Of a stretch of 6,652 nucleotides of DNA, positions 1 through 5,046 are shown one piece after another; positions within the stretch are counted from its first letter, which is position 1; each line of letters starts with the position of its first letter. Source of the stretch: DATCDR01 sp036510575 (lineage in GTDB: Bacteria > Actinomycetota > Acidimicrobiia > Acidimicrobiales > Bog-793); assembly GCA_036510575.1 (NCBI GenBank), contig DATCDR010000085.1, positions 1 through 6,652 of the forward strand, in the 5' to 3' direction. The notes under the pieces were generated by a model, which searched no databases, was not told the DNA's origin, and worked only from the letters and a program-made list of their open reading frames with translations. Made by a program: the position numbers and the translations under genes.

Positions 1-79
1 CGACCTCACAGACATGAACTCGAGCATCCAAGCCGCGCACGACCAACGGGTGGATCCTCCGGCTCATCGCCGCCAACTG

Positions 80-102
80 GTGGGGCCAGTTCTGATGATC
101 AC
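80..102 (+). repeat. Terminal direct repeat, copy 1
   Basis: This 23-base unit begins GTGGGGCCAG and ends TGATGATCAC. It matches copy 2 at 114-136 at 20 of 23 positions, and the two copies start 34 bases apart. In IS21-type elements such repeats near the tips are transposase binding sites. That role is inferred here. Confidence 0.6.
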
Positions 103-113
103 CGCCGCTGAAA

Positions 114-136
114 GTGGGGCCAGATCAGGTGATCAC
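114..136 (+). repeat. Terminal direct repeat, copy 2
   Basis: This is the second copy of the 23-base unit, with the same first ten bases (GTGGGGCCAG) and the same last seven (TGATCAC). It lies one base before the proposed element tip at 137. The internal differences from copy 1 are three substitutions. Confidence 0.6.
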
Positions 137-142
137 ACTCAA

Positions 143-280
143 TTGTCCCCGACAACACAACAGACCTATCGGCGAGACATCGAGAAGTACATACTTTCCC
201 GCTTTGCCTCGTATCGGATTGGTCGCTTACCTCCCGGCGAGATCGAGAACTGGCTTATGGACGAGGTTGACGCGGGCTTG
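143..280 (+). pseudogene. Tyrosine recombinase (phage integrase) N-terminal fragment
   Basis: The translation contains LSPTTQQTYRRDIEKYIL followed by YRIGRLPPGEIENWLMDEVD. This is the SAM-like N-terminal DNA-binding domain of phage-type tyrosine integrases, where it recognises the core site before the catalytic domain acts. Only about 46 codons are present. The match stops at ...DAGL, where full-length integrases continue into the helix leading to the R..HxxR..Y catalytic domain, and none of those catalytic motifs appears downstream. The 5' side is cut by the probable IS21-type end at about 137, and the 3' side runs in frame into toxin sequence. It cannot act as a recombinase. The frame is open from at least position 2, but the upstream translation looks meaningless. 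Confidence 0.72.
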
Positions 281-601
281 CTCCCCGAAGTAGAGGAGGA
301 ACCGGCCCGGCCTCCCCGGCCAGAGGAAGTTGCGATACGGACCGTCATGCTCAAGCTCGAAGCACTCGGAAGTCGACTCCCCTACCCTCACCAAAGTCTC
401 GTTCGCGGCGCTCAAGACCTACGCGAGCTGCGCCCTCGCTCAGGGCGGAGTCCGTGGCGCGCCTTCTATCGTCGAGTCGACACCGAGGAATTCCTCGTTG
501 GGTCGGTTGGTCCCTAGGCCGTCGTCAACCCACAGGGTTTCAAACGCAGCGTGCGTCTCGCCGAAGAGCGTCTCGCTGCTTTTCGTGAAAGTGGAGAGTG
601 A
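257..601 (+). pseudogene. HigB/RelE-like toxin, 5'-replaced and interrupted by an amber codon
   Basis: From about codon 278 the translation reads LLPEVEEE..RPEEVAIRTVMLKLEALG..LPYPHQS, then DLRELRPRSGRSPWRAFYRR and EEFLVGSVGP. These match the type II toxins of the HigB/gp49-like RelE superfamily, which are ribosome-associated mRNA endonucleases. The LRELRP...WRAFYR block is the diagnostic part. A TAG at 515-517 falls straight after Gly-Pro. The same frame continues past it as AVVNPQGFKRSVRLAEERLAAF and stops at TGA 599-601, so the family's usual tail is present and the TAG most simply replaces a GAG (Gly-Pro-Glu-Ala). The native start is missing: the nearest in-frame ATG (257) lies inside the integrase fragment. 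The TGA overlaps the antitoxin ATG by one base, a toxin-first order as in higBA. Unless the amber is suppressed, the product lacks its last 27 residues. Confidence 0.72.
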
Positions 602-921
602 TGGTGACATCGAACCGCGCAATCTCGGCGGCAGATTCTTTCGACGCGCGCCTCGCCGACGCGGACTTCCAAAACGAATGGGAGCGGTACGCATTAGCGC
701 GTGCTGTTGCGCTCGAGGTCACCAGGTATCGAGTCGATCACAACTTGTCCCAAACCGCCCTCGCTCGCATGCTCGGCATGCAGCAGCCGGCCATCGCCCG
801 CCTCGAGGCTGGCGATCACAACCCGAGCGTCGAGACCCTGATGCGTCTCTCACGAGGACTTGGTATCGATCTCCACATCGACATCACTCCGGAGCATGTC
901 GGAGTCAAGCTGTCGGCGTAG
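601..921 (+). CDS. XRE-family antitoxin (HigA-like)
   Basis: This 106-residue protein has an N-terminal helical segment and a Cro/C1-type helix-turn-helix at about residues 36-90. The core is LSQTALARMLGMQQPAIAR followed by LEAGDHNPSVETLMRLSRGLG. Proteins of this kind neutralise the partner toxin and repress their own operon by binding its promoter. I chose the ATG at 601 because it overlaps the upstream toxin stop (TGATG), the normal translational coupling in toxin-first modules, with GGAG at 593-596 as a plausible ribosome site. GTG at 598 (one residue longer) and GTG at 604 are alternatives. The reading frame is complete. Because the toxin is broken and its upstream region replaced, this looks like an orphan antitoxin or a stand-alone regulator with a changed promoter. 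Confidence 0.85.
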   Translation: MVTSNRAISAADSFDARLADADFQNEWERYALARAVALEVTRYRVDHNLSQTALARMLGMQQPAIARLEAGDHNPSVETLMRLSRGLGIDLHIDITPEHVGVKLSA

Positions 922-974
922 GAGATCAGGCACTCACCTGACGTCTATCGCTGTCCAGCACCTCAGGACTGACC

Positions 975-1004
975 TTGACTGCCCGGAGAGACCCAGGCAG
1001 TCAA
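975..1004. repeat. Perfect 9-base inverted repeat, 12-base spacer
   Basis: TTGACTGCC at 975-983 is the exact reverse complement of GGCAGTCAA at 996-1004. It starts 53 bases after the antitoxin stop. There is no T-run on either side, so a classical intrinsic terminator is not shown. An actinobacterial terminator without a U-tract, a protein-binding site, or an integrase core-type site are all possible. Confidence 0.45.
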
Positions 1005-1269
1005 AACGGAATCACCCTCGTGAAAGTCGTCCGCGACCTGAGGTCTCGACAGAACGAGGAGCAGGCCCGGATCCACAGCGGTTCCCTCGACTGGTCCGCG
1101 ACAATTCCGCGGAATCGAAGCGGGAGCTCCCTCAGCATTTGGAGCGCCCGCGTGCTCACGAACGTGGGCGAGAGCTCGAACCCGAGTATCTAGCGCCACC
1201 AGAACCGATGCCAGGTCCGTCGAGAGGAGTAGGTGGGCCGGGTCTCGGACTTTGAAGGTCGTCGCGGGT

Positions 1270-1294
1270 GAGCGGCGCCTTATCGGCGCCACTC
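1270..1294. other. GC-rich hairpin, possible terminator
   Basis: GGCGCC (1274-1279), a five-base loop TTATC, and GGCGCC (1285-1290) form a stem. After one mismatch it continues with GAG/CTC. No U-tract follows and no gene ends nearby, so the role is unknown. Confidence 0.25.
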
Positions 1295-1436
1295 TCGACG
1301 GCATCGCTAGGGGCCGAGAATGGCGCTCTGGAGGTCACCCGTGCAACAGCGCATGGGGGACACACGAGGCACCGGGGCCGGATGTCCATCCGCGGCCGCC
1401 ACAGACCCGGCGCATGAGGGGGAGCATGTGAGTAGG

Positions 1437-1452
1437 GTGCTGATTGCAGCAC
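1437..1452. promoter_or_regulatory. Short palindrome upstream of the ABM gene
   Basis: GTGCTG, loop ATTG, CAGCAC is a perfect 6-pair inverted repeat ending 26 bases before the ABM start codon. Its position suits an operator or a leader hairpin, but a repeat of this size also arises by chance in high-GC DNA. Confidence 0.25.
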
Positions 1453-1478
1453 GTCAAACACGAACCCAGGGGGCGAAC

Positions 1479-1745
1479 ATGTCGGTATTGGTGAGGTTGT
1501 CTGTTTCAGGAATGACGACGGACTCATACGACCAGGTGTCAGGGCAGCTGACGCCCCCTCTTCTGGCCGCGCCGGGATTCGTCGCCCATGTGGGCTTCGT
1601 GGTCGACGGCGAGTTTCACGTATCTGAGATATGGGAGAGCCGGGACGACTTCCAGAACTGGTTCGACAACAATGTCAAGCCCAATGTCCCCGGTGTCGGG
1701 ATCGACGAGGTGAGAGAAGTTCACAACGTCATAATCAAGAAGTAA
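1479..1745 (+). CDS. Small ABM-fold (antibiotic biosynthesis monooxygenase-like) protein
   Basis: This 88-residue protein reads MSVLVRLSVSGMTTDSYDQV, then LLAAPGFVAHVGFVVDGEFH, VSEIWESRDDFQNWFDNNV and a C-terminal strand VREVHNVIIKK. The pattern of strand, helix, APGF..H, DG.F.V.E.WES and a helix with a late Asn/Pro segment is that of single-domain dimeric alpha/beta-barrel proteins of the ABM superfamily, usually cytosolic dimers. Some oxidise aromatic substrates without a cofactor, and many have no known substrate. I chose the ATG at 1479 because AGGGGG (1468-1473) sits five bases upstream and the protein then starts at the first beta strand. A longer in-frame version from 1320 adds 53 unlikely residues. 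An IS66 element abuts the stop codon (TAA 1743-1745), but the coding sequence is intact. No biosynthetic cluster is visible around it. Confidence 0.78.
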   Translation: MSVLVRLSVSGMTTDSYDQVSGQLTPPLLAAPGFVAHVGFVVDGEFHVSEIWESRDDFQNWFDNNVKPNVPGVGIDEVREVHNVIIKK

Positions 1746-1746
1746 C
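1739..1746. repeat. Target site duplication, left copy (GAAGTAAC)
   Basis: GAAGTAAC lies directly outside the left inverted repeat and is identical to 3356-3363. Eight bases is the usual duplication length for the IS66 family. This copy contains the TAA stop of the ABM gene. Confidence 0.93.
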
Positions 1747-1760
1747 GTAACTATTCAGGT
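1747..1760 (+). repeat. IS66 left terminal inverted repeat
   Basis: GTAACTATTCAGGT is the exact reverse complement of 3342-3355. Beyond 14 bases the ends diverge (CGCCGAG here, against GCTCCCC read inward from the right end). Confidence 0.92.
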
Positions 1761-1822
1761 CGCCGAGAGGCTTTGACGGCAGGACAATCGGCGTTGCCGT
1801 AGAAGAAGTTTCGAAACAACCG

Positions 1823-1849
1823 CGCGACCAGCGCGTTTGCCTGGTCGCG
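1823..1849. promoter_or_regulatory. Leader hairpin inside the IS66 element
   Basis: CGCGACCAG (1823-1831) and CTGGTCGCG (1841-1849) are perfect 9-base complements around a 9-base loop. The hairpin ends 34 bases before the transposase GTG. Stem-loops in IS leaders can limit transposase expression from outside transcription. That role is inferred. Confidence 0.45.
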
Positions 1850-1883
1850 GTGCTCGCGTTTTCCGTGCACACCGACTGAACTG

Positions 1884-3347
1884 GTGGATGTGGAGTTCGA
1901 CGAGCCTTCGTATGAGGATTTGAAGGACCAGATCAGAGCGCTCGAGCTCACGAGTGCGCAGCACTTGGCGGTGATCGCCGAGCAGGCGGCGACGATCGCC
2001 GAGTTGCAGGCTCGTCTCAGCGATCTCGAGCAGCGAATTCGCCGCAACCCGCGCAACTCATCGATGCCACCGTCGGCCGAGGGTTTCGCCAAGCCTCCGG
2101 CGCCGAATCGCGCCGCACGACGCGCCGCGAAGCGTCGCCCGGGCAAGCAGCCCGGATCAGAGGGGAACTATCTCGCGCAAGTCGGCAATCCCGACGTCGT
2201 GGTTGTTCACGCGCCGAAGGACTGTGACGAGTGCGGGGCCGATCTCTCAAGGGCCGAAGTCCTCTCCACCGAGCGACGTCAGGTCTTCGATCTGCCAAAG
2301 GTCCGCGCCGTCGTCACCGAGCACCGGATCGAGCGGCGCCGCTGCTCGTGCGGCTTCGCAACAAAGGCCCACGTTCCTCGGCTGGCGACCGCTCCTGCCT
2401 GCTACGGAGCCGGAGTCCGCGCGCTCGCCTGCTATCTCGCCGTCTATCAGCACCTTCCCTACGATCGGATGGCGAAGCTGTTCGCCGACGCCTTCTCGAT
2501 CGAGGTCTCGACGGGAGCGCTCACCAAAATGGTCGCCGACGCCGGACAGGGGTTGTCCGGCTTCACCGACGCGGTGCGCGACCAGCTCCAAGGCGCGCCC
2601 TTGGTCCACTTCGACGAGACCGGTGGTCGCGTGGCCGGCAGCCTGCACTTCGTCCACGTCGCCTCGAACGCGCTCCTCACCTTGCTCGATTGCCACAAAA
2701 GGCGGGGCAACGTGGCGATGGACGCCCTCGGCGTGATCGGCGCGATGTCGGGGATCAGTGTCCACGACGGTTGGACGCCCTATGCCTCCTATACCAACGC
2801 CACCCACGCGCTGTGCAATGCGCACCACCTGCGCGAGCTCGAGTTCGTCGCGACCGAATGCTCACAGGTTTGGGCGGCCGAGATGGCGGCACTGCTCGTC
2901 GAGATGAAACAGGCGGTGGCGCGTGCTCGCGCGCTCGATCGGTCACGCCTCGACCCCCGCCTCCTTGGCCGCTACCTCGCCCGCTACGACGCGATCGTGA
3001 GCACCGGACTTCGTTCGAATCCGCCGCCGACGCGGACCGGAAAGGCCGGTCGTCCCGCGCGGACCAAGCCGGCGAACCTCGCACATCGACTCGACGTCCG
3101 ACGAGACGACGTGCTCCGCTTCGCCCTCGACTTTCGCGCGCCGTTCGACAACAACCAGGCCGAGCGCGACATCCGCATGGTGAAGCTGCAACAGAAGATC
3201 TCCGGGTCGTGGCGGACGCTCACCGGTGCTCGGAACTACTGCGCGCTTCGCAGCTATATCTCGACAATGCGAAAACACGACCACAACGTGCTGAGTGGGC
3301 TCCAGCAGTTGTTCGAGGGTCAGGCCTGGCTACCGGGGAGCACCTGA
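1884..3347 (+). CDS. tnpC: IS66-family transposase (TnpC type)
   Basis: This 487-residue DDE transposase cuts and joins the element's ends. Residues about 1-60 form a leucine-rich coiled coil (LIxxLE-like heptads), followed by the family signature RRNPRNSSMPPSAEGF. A zinc-binding segment carries C114xxC117 and C154xC156. The catalytic core shows D244 in HFDETGG, D295 in VHDGW, and E427 in FDNNQAERDIRMVKLQQKIS, so all three acidic residues are present. The C-terminus (YISTMRKHDHNVLSGLQQL) is the usual family ending, and the length is normal. The start is GTG at 1884. No strong ribosome site precedes it, and GTG at 1890 is an alternative. Translation ends eight bases inside the right tip of the element. 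Confidence 0.95.
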   Translation: MDVEFDEPSYEDLKDQIRALELTSAQHLAVIAEQAATIAELQARLSDLEQRIRRNPRNSSMPPSAEGFAKPPAPNRAARRAAKRRPGKQPGSEGNYLAQVGNPDVVVVHAPKDCDECGADLSRAEVLSTERRQVFDLPKVRAVVTEHRIERRRCSCGFATKAHVPRLATAPACYGAGVRALACYLAVYQHLPYDRMAKLFADAFSIEVSTGALTKMVADAGQGLSGFTDAVRDQLQGAPLVHFDETGGRVAGSLHFVHVASNALLTLLDCHKRRGNVAMDALGVIGAMSGISVHDGWTPYASYTNATHALCNAHHLRELEFVATECSQVWAAEMAALLVEMKQAVARARALDRSRLDPRLLGRYLARYDAIVSTGLRSNPPPTRTGKAGRPARTKPANLAHRLDVRRDDVLRFALDFRAPFDNNQAERDIRMVKLQQKISGSWRTLTGARNYCALRSYISTMRKHDHNVLSGLQQLFEGQAWLPGST

Positions 3348-3355
3348 ATAGTTAC
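3342..3355 (-). repeat. IS66 right terminal inverted repeat
   Basis: ACCTGAATAGTTAC is the exact reverse complement of the left end. The transposase stop codon (TGA 3345-3347) lies within it. Confidence 0.92.
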
Positions 3356-3363
3356 GAAGTAAC
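3356..3363. repeat. Target site duplication, right copy (GAAGTAAC)
   Basis: This is identical to 1739-1746. Joining the two flanks through a single copy restores a continuous sequence in which the ABM gene ends AAG TAA and runs on into CGAGAAAAACCC. Confidence 0.93.
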
Positions 3364-3587
3364 GAGAAAAACCCAGCCCCTAGGTGGTGCTTTCGGGCGC
3401 GTGGCTAAGCGCAATCCGAACTGAGACTTACTGGCGATCGGAGTCTTCGTATCGCGCGTGCGTCTGCCACGGTTCAGCATCCCGGACTGCAGACCTGTCA
3501 CCGAACACCGGTTAGGTCTGCATTTCCAGTGGACGACGTCCGTACCCTTCGATGAGTTGGCGAGATTGCCCGTGATAGTGATTACGG
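3364..3587. other. Intergenic DNA, originally downstream of the ABM gene
   Basis: No gene is supported in this stretch. A plus-strand open frame from 3458 runs through the region and into the next gene in another frame, and its translation has no recognisable family. The main feature is the bipartite hairpin at 3488-3522. Confidence 0.45.
3488..3522. terminator. Bipartite hairpin, possible terminator or structured leader
   Basis: The outer stem TGCAGACCT (3488-3496) pairs perfectly with AGGTCTGCA (3514-3522). Inside it, ACCG (3500-3503) pairs with CGGT (3509-3512) around loop AACAC, leaving a 3/1 internal loop. That gives 13 pairs in all. It lies 65 bases before the iron permease-like gene and, before the IS66 insertion, lay about 125 bases after the ABM gene. 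The downstream bases TTTCC are only weakly U-rich, so terminator is a guess and a 5' leader structure is equally possible. Confidence 0.35.
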
Positions 3588-4025
3588 ATGCCCAATACCG
3601 AGGAGCGAAAATCGAAGTCGCGATCTCGAATTGCTCACCGAACAGCGCAGTTGTCTTCCGCAAGCCGTGTGCTCCACCGGATAGATCACTTCAGCTCCTT
3701 GCCAAGCGTGGCGATAGCGGCCACAGTCCTAGTGGTTTGCTCGGTGGCTATCGGCGCTGGCCTCGGATTTCCCGCAAAGTGGGTCGCGAGTTTTGAAGTC
3801 AGCGTCTCCGCCGTGACGCTGGTCATGGTCTTTGCGATTCAACATACCCAAGCTCGCGAACAGGCCGCGACGCAGCGCAAGCTTGACGAATTGATTCGAG
3901 CTCTGCCCGGCGCGTCGGAGAAGCTCATGATGCTCGAAGAAGCGCCGAAAGAAGTTATGCGGGAAGTAGAAGAAGGCCAGCGCGATGTCCGCGCCGAACT
4001 AGTGGAGGAAGGACTAACGGACTAG
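3588..4025 (+). CDS. Low-affinity iron permease family membrane protein
   Basis: This 145-residue protein has two hydrophobic helices at about residues 40-60 (VAIAATVLVVCSVAIGAGLG) and 66-84 (VASFEVSVSAVTLVMVFAI). The conserved cytoplasmic motif IQHTQAREQAATQRKLDEL follows, then IRALPGA, LEEAP and a charged C-terminal helix ending in EEGLTD. The IQ(H/N)TQ...KLDEL block after a membrane helix is characteristic of the low-affinity iron permease family. Despite the name, direct transport has not been shown for such short bacterial members, so function stays open. An in-frame TGA at 3579-3581 rules out a longer protein. The ATG at 3588 lacks a clear ribosome site, and the first 35 residues are Ser/Arg-rich, so a start closer to LHRIDHFSSLPS is possible. 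Confidence 0.78.
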   Translation: MPNTEERKSKSRSRIAHRTAQLSSASRVLHRIDHFSSLPSVAIAATVLVVCSVAIGAGLGFPAKWVASFEVSVSAVTLVMVFAIQHTQAREQAATQRKLDELIRALPGASEKLMMLEEAPKEVMREVEEGQRDVRAELVEEGLTD

Positions 4026-4395
4026 GAAAGGGAACGCCGGGTCCGATTTAACAGGGTTCTACGTCGCTGCTCTAGCAGGGTCCTACACCGTGCGCGGGTA
4101 TCGGCTGTGCTCACCACGACAATCTCCGGGGCCAACTTCGTCTGCAGCTGAACTGAACGGCAACTTCACATGGGTATCGGATCCACCATCGTCGGGGAGG
4201 GATCGACCGCCCACGTGACGTTACCGATGGTCACCTAACCGGGCGGGTCACCCTCTTCGAAGGACTCGTCATCAGAGCCAAAGGAGCTACGACTTGACAC
4301 CGATTACATGTATCAAAACCGGGATGAGGCGGTACCAGCCGGAGTGACTCGCTTCGAACAGGCACATACCGAAATTGGAGGATCGGTAGCGGGCA
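4026..4395. other. Gene-free stretch with a possible histidine-kinase tail remnant
   Basis: These 370 bases hold no complete gene that I can support. Two near-identical 11-base direct repeats occur at 4052-4062 and 4076-4086 (CAGGGTTCTAC and CAGGGTCCTAC). A short plus-strand frame at 4170-4238 ends in a histidine-kinase-like tail. A TTGACA sequence at 4294-4299 lacks a matching -10 box. The stretch lies between the 3' ends of the convergent genes on either side. Confidence 0.45.
4170..4238 (+). pseudogene. Possible remnant of a histidine kinase ATPase-domain C-terminus
   Basis: The 22-residue frame ends ...GEGSTAHVTLPMVT then TAA. It resembles the last strand of HATPase_c domains, where a glycine-rich G-x-G-S-T turn leads to a T-x-T-L-P strand at the protein end. 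No upstream N, G1, F or H box is visible in any frame, and a TGA lies about 30 bases upstream in the same frame. It is either a decayed tail or a chance similarity. Confidence 0.22.
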
Positions 4396-4950
4396 CTAAT
4401 CGGTTCGCGCTGGGCGTACGATGCCGCCCTCGAACTCAACAGCGGCGGACTCGATCCCGCATGAGGGCCAGCTCACACCGACCGTGACGAGTCCCTCGGG
4501 AGGGAGCGGCGCTGCCCAGAGCCAGAGCGTGTCCGCGTCGGTCTCTTTCCGCCAGAAGCGACTGACGACGAGGGCAAAATTCTCCTGCTGATCGCCGCCA
4601 GCAAGATCGTCCCGCAGCATGTGGAGGCCGTTGGCGAAGGTCATGCTCACCTGCAGCCCGACGAACCGGTCCGGACGCTCCCAGGGGTCGTGCCTTCGGG
4701 GCTGGCGCAGGATCGTTCCAGCGGGCACAACGGGTGGCGGCATTCCACCACTTCGGCGCAGTTCAATCTCGAAGCCGTCAGGGTAGGGAATGACCCGCTC
4801 GCACGCGAGCCCGAGCTCCGGTCCGGACCACAGCACGAGTGGCTCGCGTAGCACCGATGGCGGAAGCGGTCGCGGCTTCTGAGGAATCTGCTGATCGTAT
4901 AACGCTGGCGGTCTGCCACCTACCAATGCCATGCGATACCGATCGGCCAC
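4396..4950 (-). CDS. Hypothetical protein, unrecognised family
   Basis: This is a 184-residue soluble-looking protein with no signal peptide, membrane helix or metal motif. Sequence blocks that look like real protein are LREPLVLWSGPELGLACERV, YPDGFEIELRR, WERPDRFVGLQVSMTFANG and TLWLWAAPLPPEGLVTVGVS followed by W...GIESAAVEF. The alternation of strands with conserved-looking Trp and Gly-Phe-Glu positions suggests a beta-sandwich. I recall similar unnamed actinobacterial proteins with an LPPEG...W..GI segment, but I cannot name the family. The start shown is GTG at 4950. The ATG at 4932 (178 residues, MALVGG...) is an equally good choice, because neither has a clear ribosome site. It is divergent from the MarP-like gene, and the stop is TAG at 4396. 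Confidence 0.7.
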   Translation of the reverse strand: MADRYRMALVGGRPPALYDQQIPQKPRPLPPSVLREPLVLWSGPELGLACERVIPYPDGFEIELRRSGGMPPPVVPAGTILRQPRRHDPWERPDRFVGLQVSMTFANGLHMLRDDLAGGDQQENFALVVSRFWRKETDADTLWLWAAPLPPEGLVTVGVSWPSCGIESAAVEFEGGIVRPARTD

Positions 4951-4971
4951 GTTCGAATCCAGCTCAACGTG
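4948..4971. promoter_or_regulatory. Inverted repeat in the divergent intergenic region
   Basis: CACGTT (4948-4953) and AACGTG (4966-4971) are perfect 6-base inverted arms 12 bases apart. They lie between the divergent minus-strand hypothetical gene and the MarP-like gene. If the hypothetical protein starts at 4932, the whole repeat is upstream of both genes and could be an operator. It is short enough to be chance. Confidence 0.22.
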
Positions 4972-5023
4972 AGGTTCTCAACGAGGCTCGTCCACCGACT
5001 TTCGTGAGACGCGATATAGCTGC

Positions 5024-5030
5024 GAGAGGA
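5024..5030 (+). promoter_or_regulatory. Ribosome binding site that questions the MarP start
   Basis: GAGAGGA is a good Shine-Dalgarno match. It is seven bases from ATC at 5038 (in frame, giving x-N-W-V-D-I), only three bases from an out-of-frame ATG at 5034, and sixteen bases from the in-frame GTG at 5047. Spacing therefore favours a start at 5038 over the GTG. Confidence 0.45.
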
Positions 5031-5046
5031 TCTATGGATCAACTGG

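Larger units (their letters stand above)
1..137. mobile_element. Probable terminal segment of an IS21-type insertion sequence (partial)
   Basis: No credible gene is visible here. The segment holds two tandem-spaced copies of a 23-base repeat that begins GTGGGGCCAG and ends GATCAC, and it finishes in ...GATCACA at 137. Multiple spaced repeats close to the tip, with an outer end reading ...CA, are typical of the IS21 (IstA/IstB) family, and the GTGGGGCCAG core resembles ends seen in actinobacterial IS21 elements. The rest of the element, including any istA/istB genes, would lie to the left of the window. Recognisable integrase coding sequence begins immediately after it, at about 143, which fits an element edge at about 137. 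The family is inferred from repeat architecture alone, and the other end cannot be seen. Confidence 0.42.
922..1478. other. Gene-free stretch between antitoxin and ABM gene
   Basis: I see no convincing gene on either strand in these 557 bases. Several open frames exist, but their translations are rich in Arg, Pro and Ser, as expected for off-frame high-GC DNA, and none shows a family motif or good start context. Structure is present: a weak TCAGG/CCTGA hairpin just after the antitoxin (926-941), a strong inverted repeat at 975-1004, an 8-pair hairpin with one G-T pair at 1146-1169, a hairpin around GGCGCC at 1270-1294, and a perfect 6-pair hairpin at 1437-1452. The region may be degraded mobile DNA. 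Confidence 0.5.
1747..3355 (+). mobile_element. Complete IS66-family insertion sequence, single-gene (ISBst12-like) type
   Basis: The 1609-base element is bounded by terminal inverted repeats (perfect for 14 bases, GTAACTATTCAGGT) and a perfect 8-base target duplication. It carries one gene, a full-length TnpC-type transposase, without the tnpA and tnpB genes of classical IS66. That arrangement matches the ISBst12 subgroup. Identical flanking duplications, intact ends and an unbroken transposase suggest a fairly recent, possibly still mobile copy. It has separated the ABM gene from its original downstream DNA. Confidence 0.93.

Noticed and set aside
1170..1200. tRNA T-arm-like sequence (GGTTCGAGC) on the minus strand
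   Set aside because: The bases flanking the loop do not form the 5-pair stem, and no acceptor, D or anticodon arms can be built around it.
860..1304. Overlapping open frames on both strands (860-1255, 975-1193 plus; 963-1304 minus)
   Set aside because: Their compositions are dominated by Arg, Pro and Ser, they show no family motif or convincing ribosome sites, and the frames conflict with each other. They are better explained as GC-driven open frames.
1320..1478. Upstream extension of the ABM protein to 1320
   Set aside because: The extra 53 residues look random, while AGGGGG at 1468-1473 and the start of the first beta strand place the start at 1479.
2231..3424. Long plus-strand frame overlapping the transposase
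   Set aside because: It is an Arg-rich shadow of the IS66 transposase, which has all family motifs in its own frame.
3458..3796. Plus-strand open frame before and into the iron permease-like gene
   Set aside because: It overlaps the first 209 bases of the better-supported gene in another frame, carries a strong hairpin near its start, and has no recognisable motif.
4291..4320. TTGACA at 4294-4299 as a -35 promoter box, or TTG at 4294 as a start behind AAAGGAG
   Set aside because: No -10-like hexamer lies 16-18 bases downstream, and the frame from the TTG ends after 17 codons.
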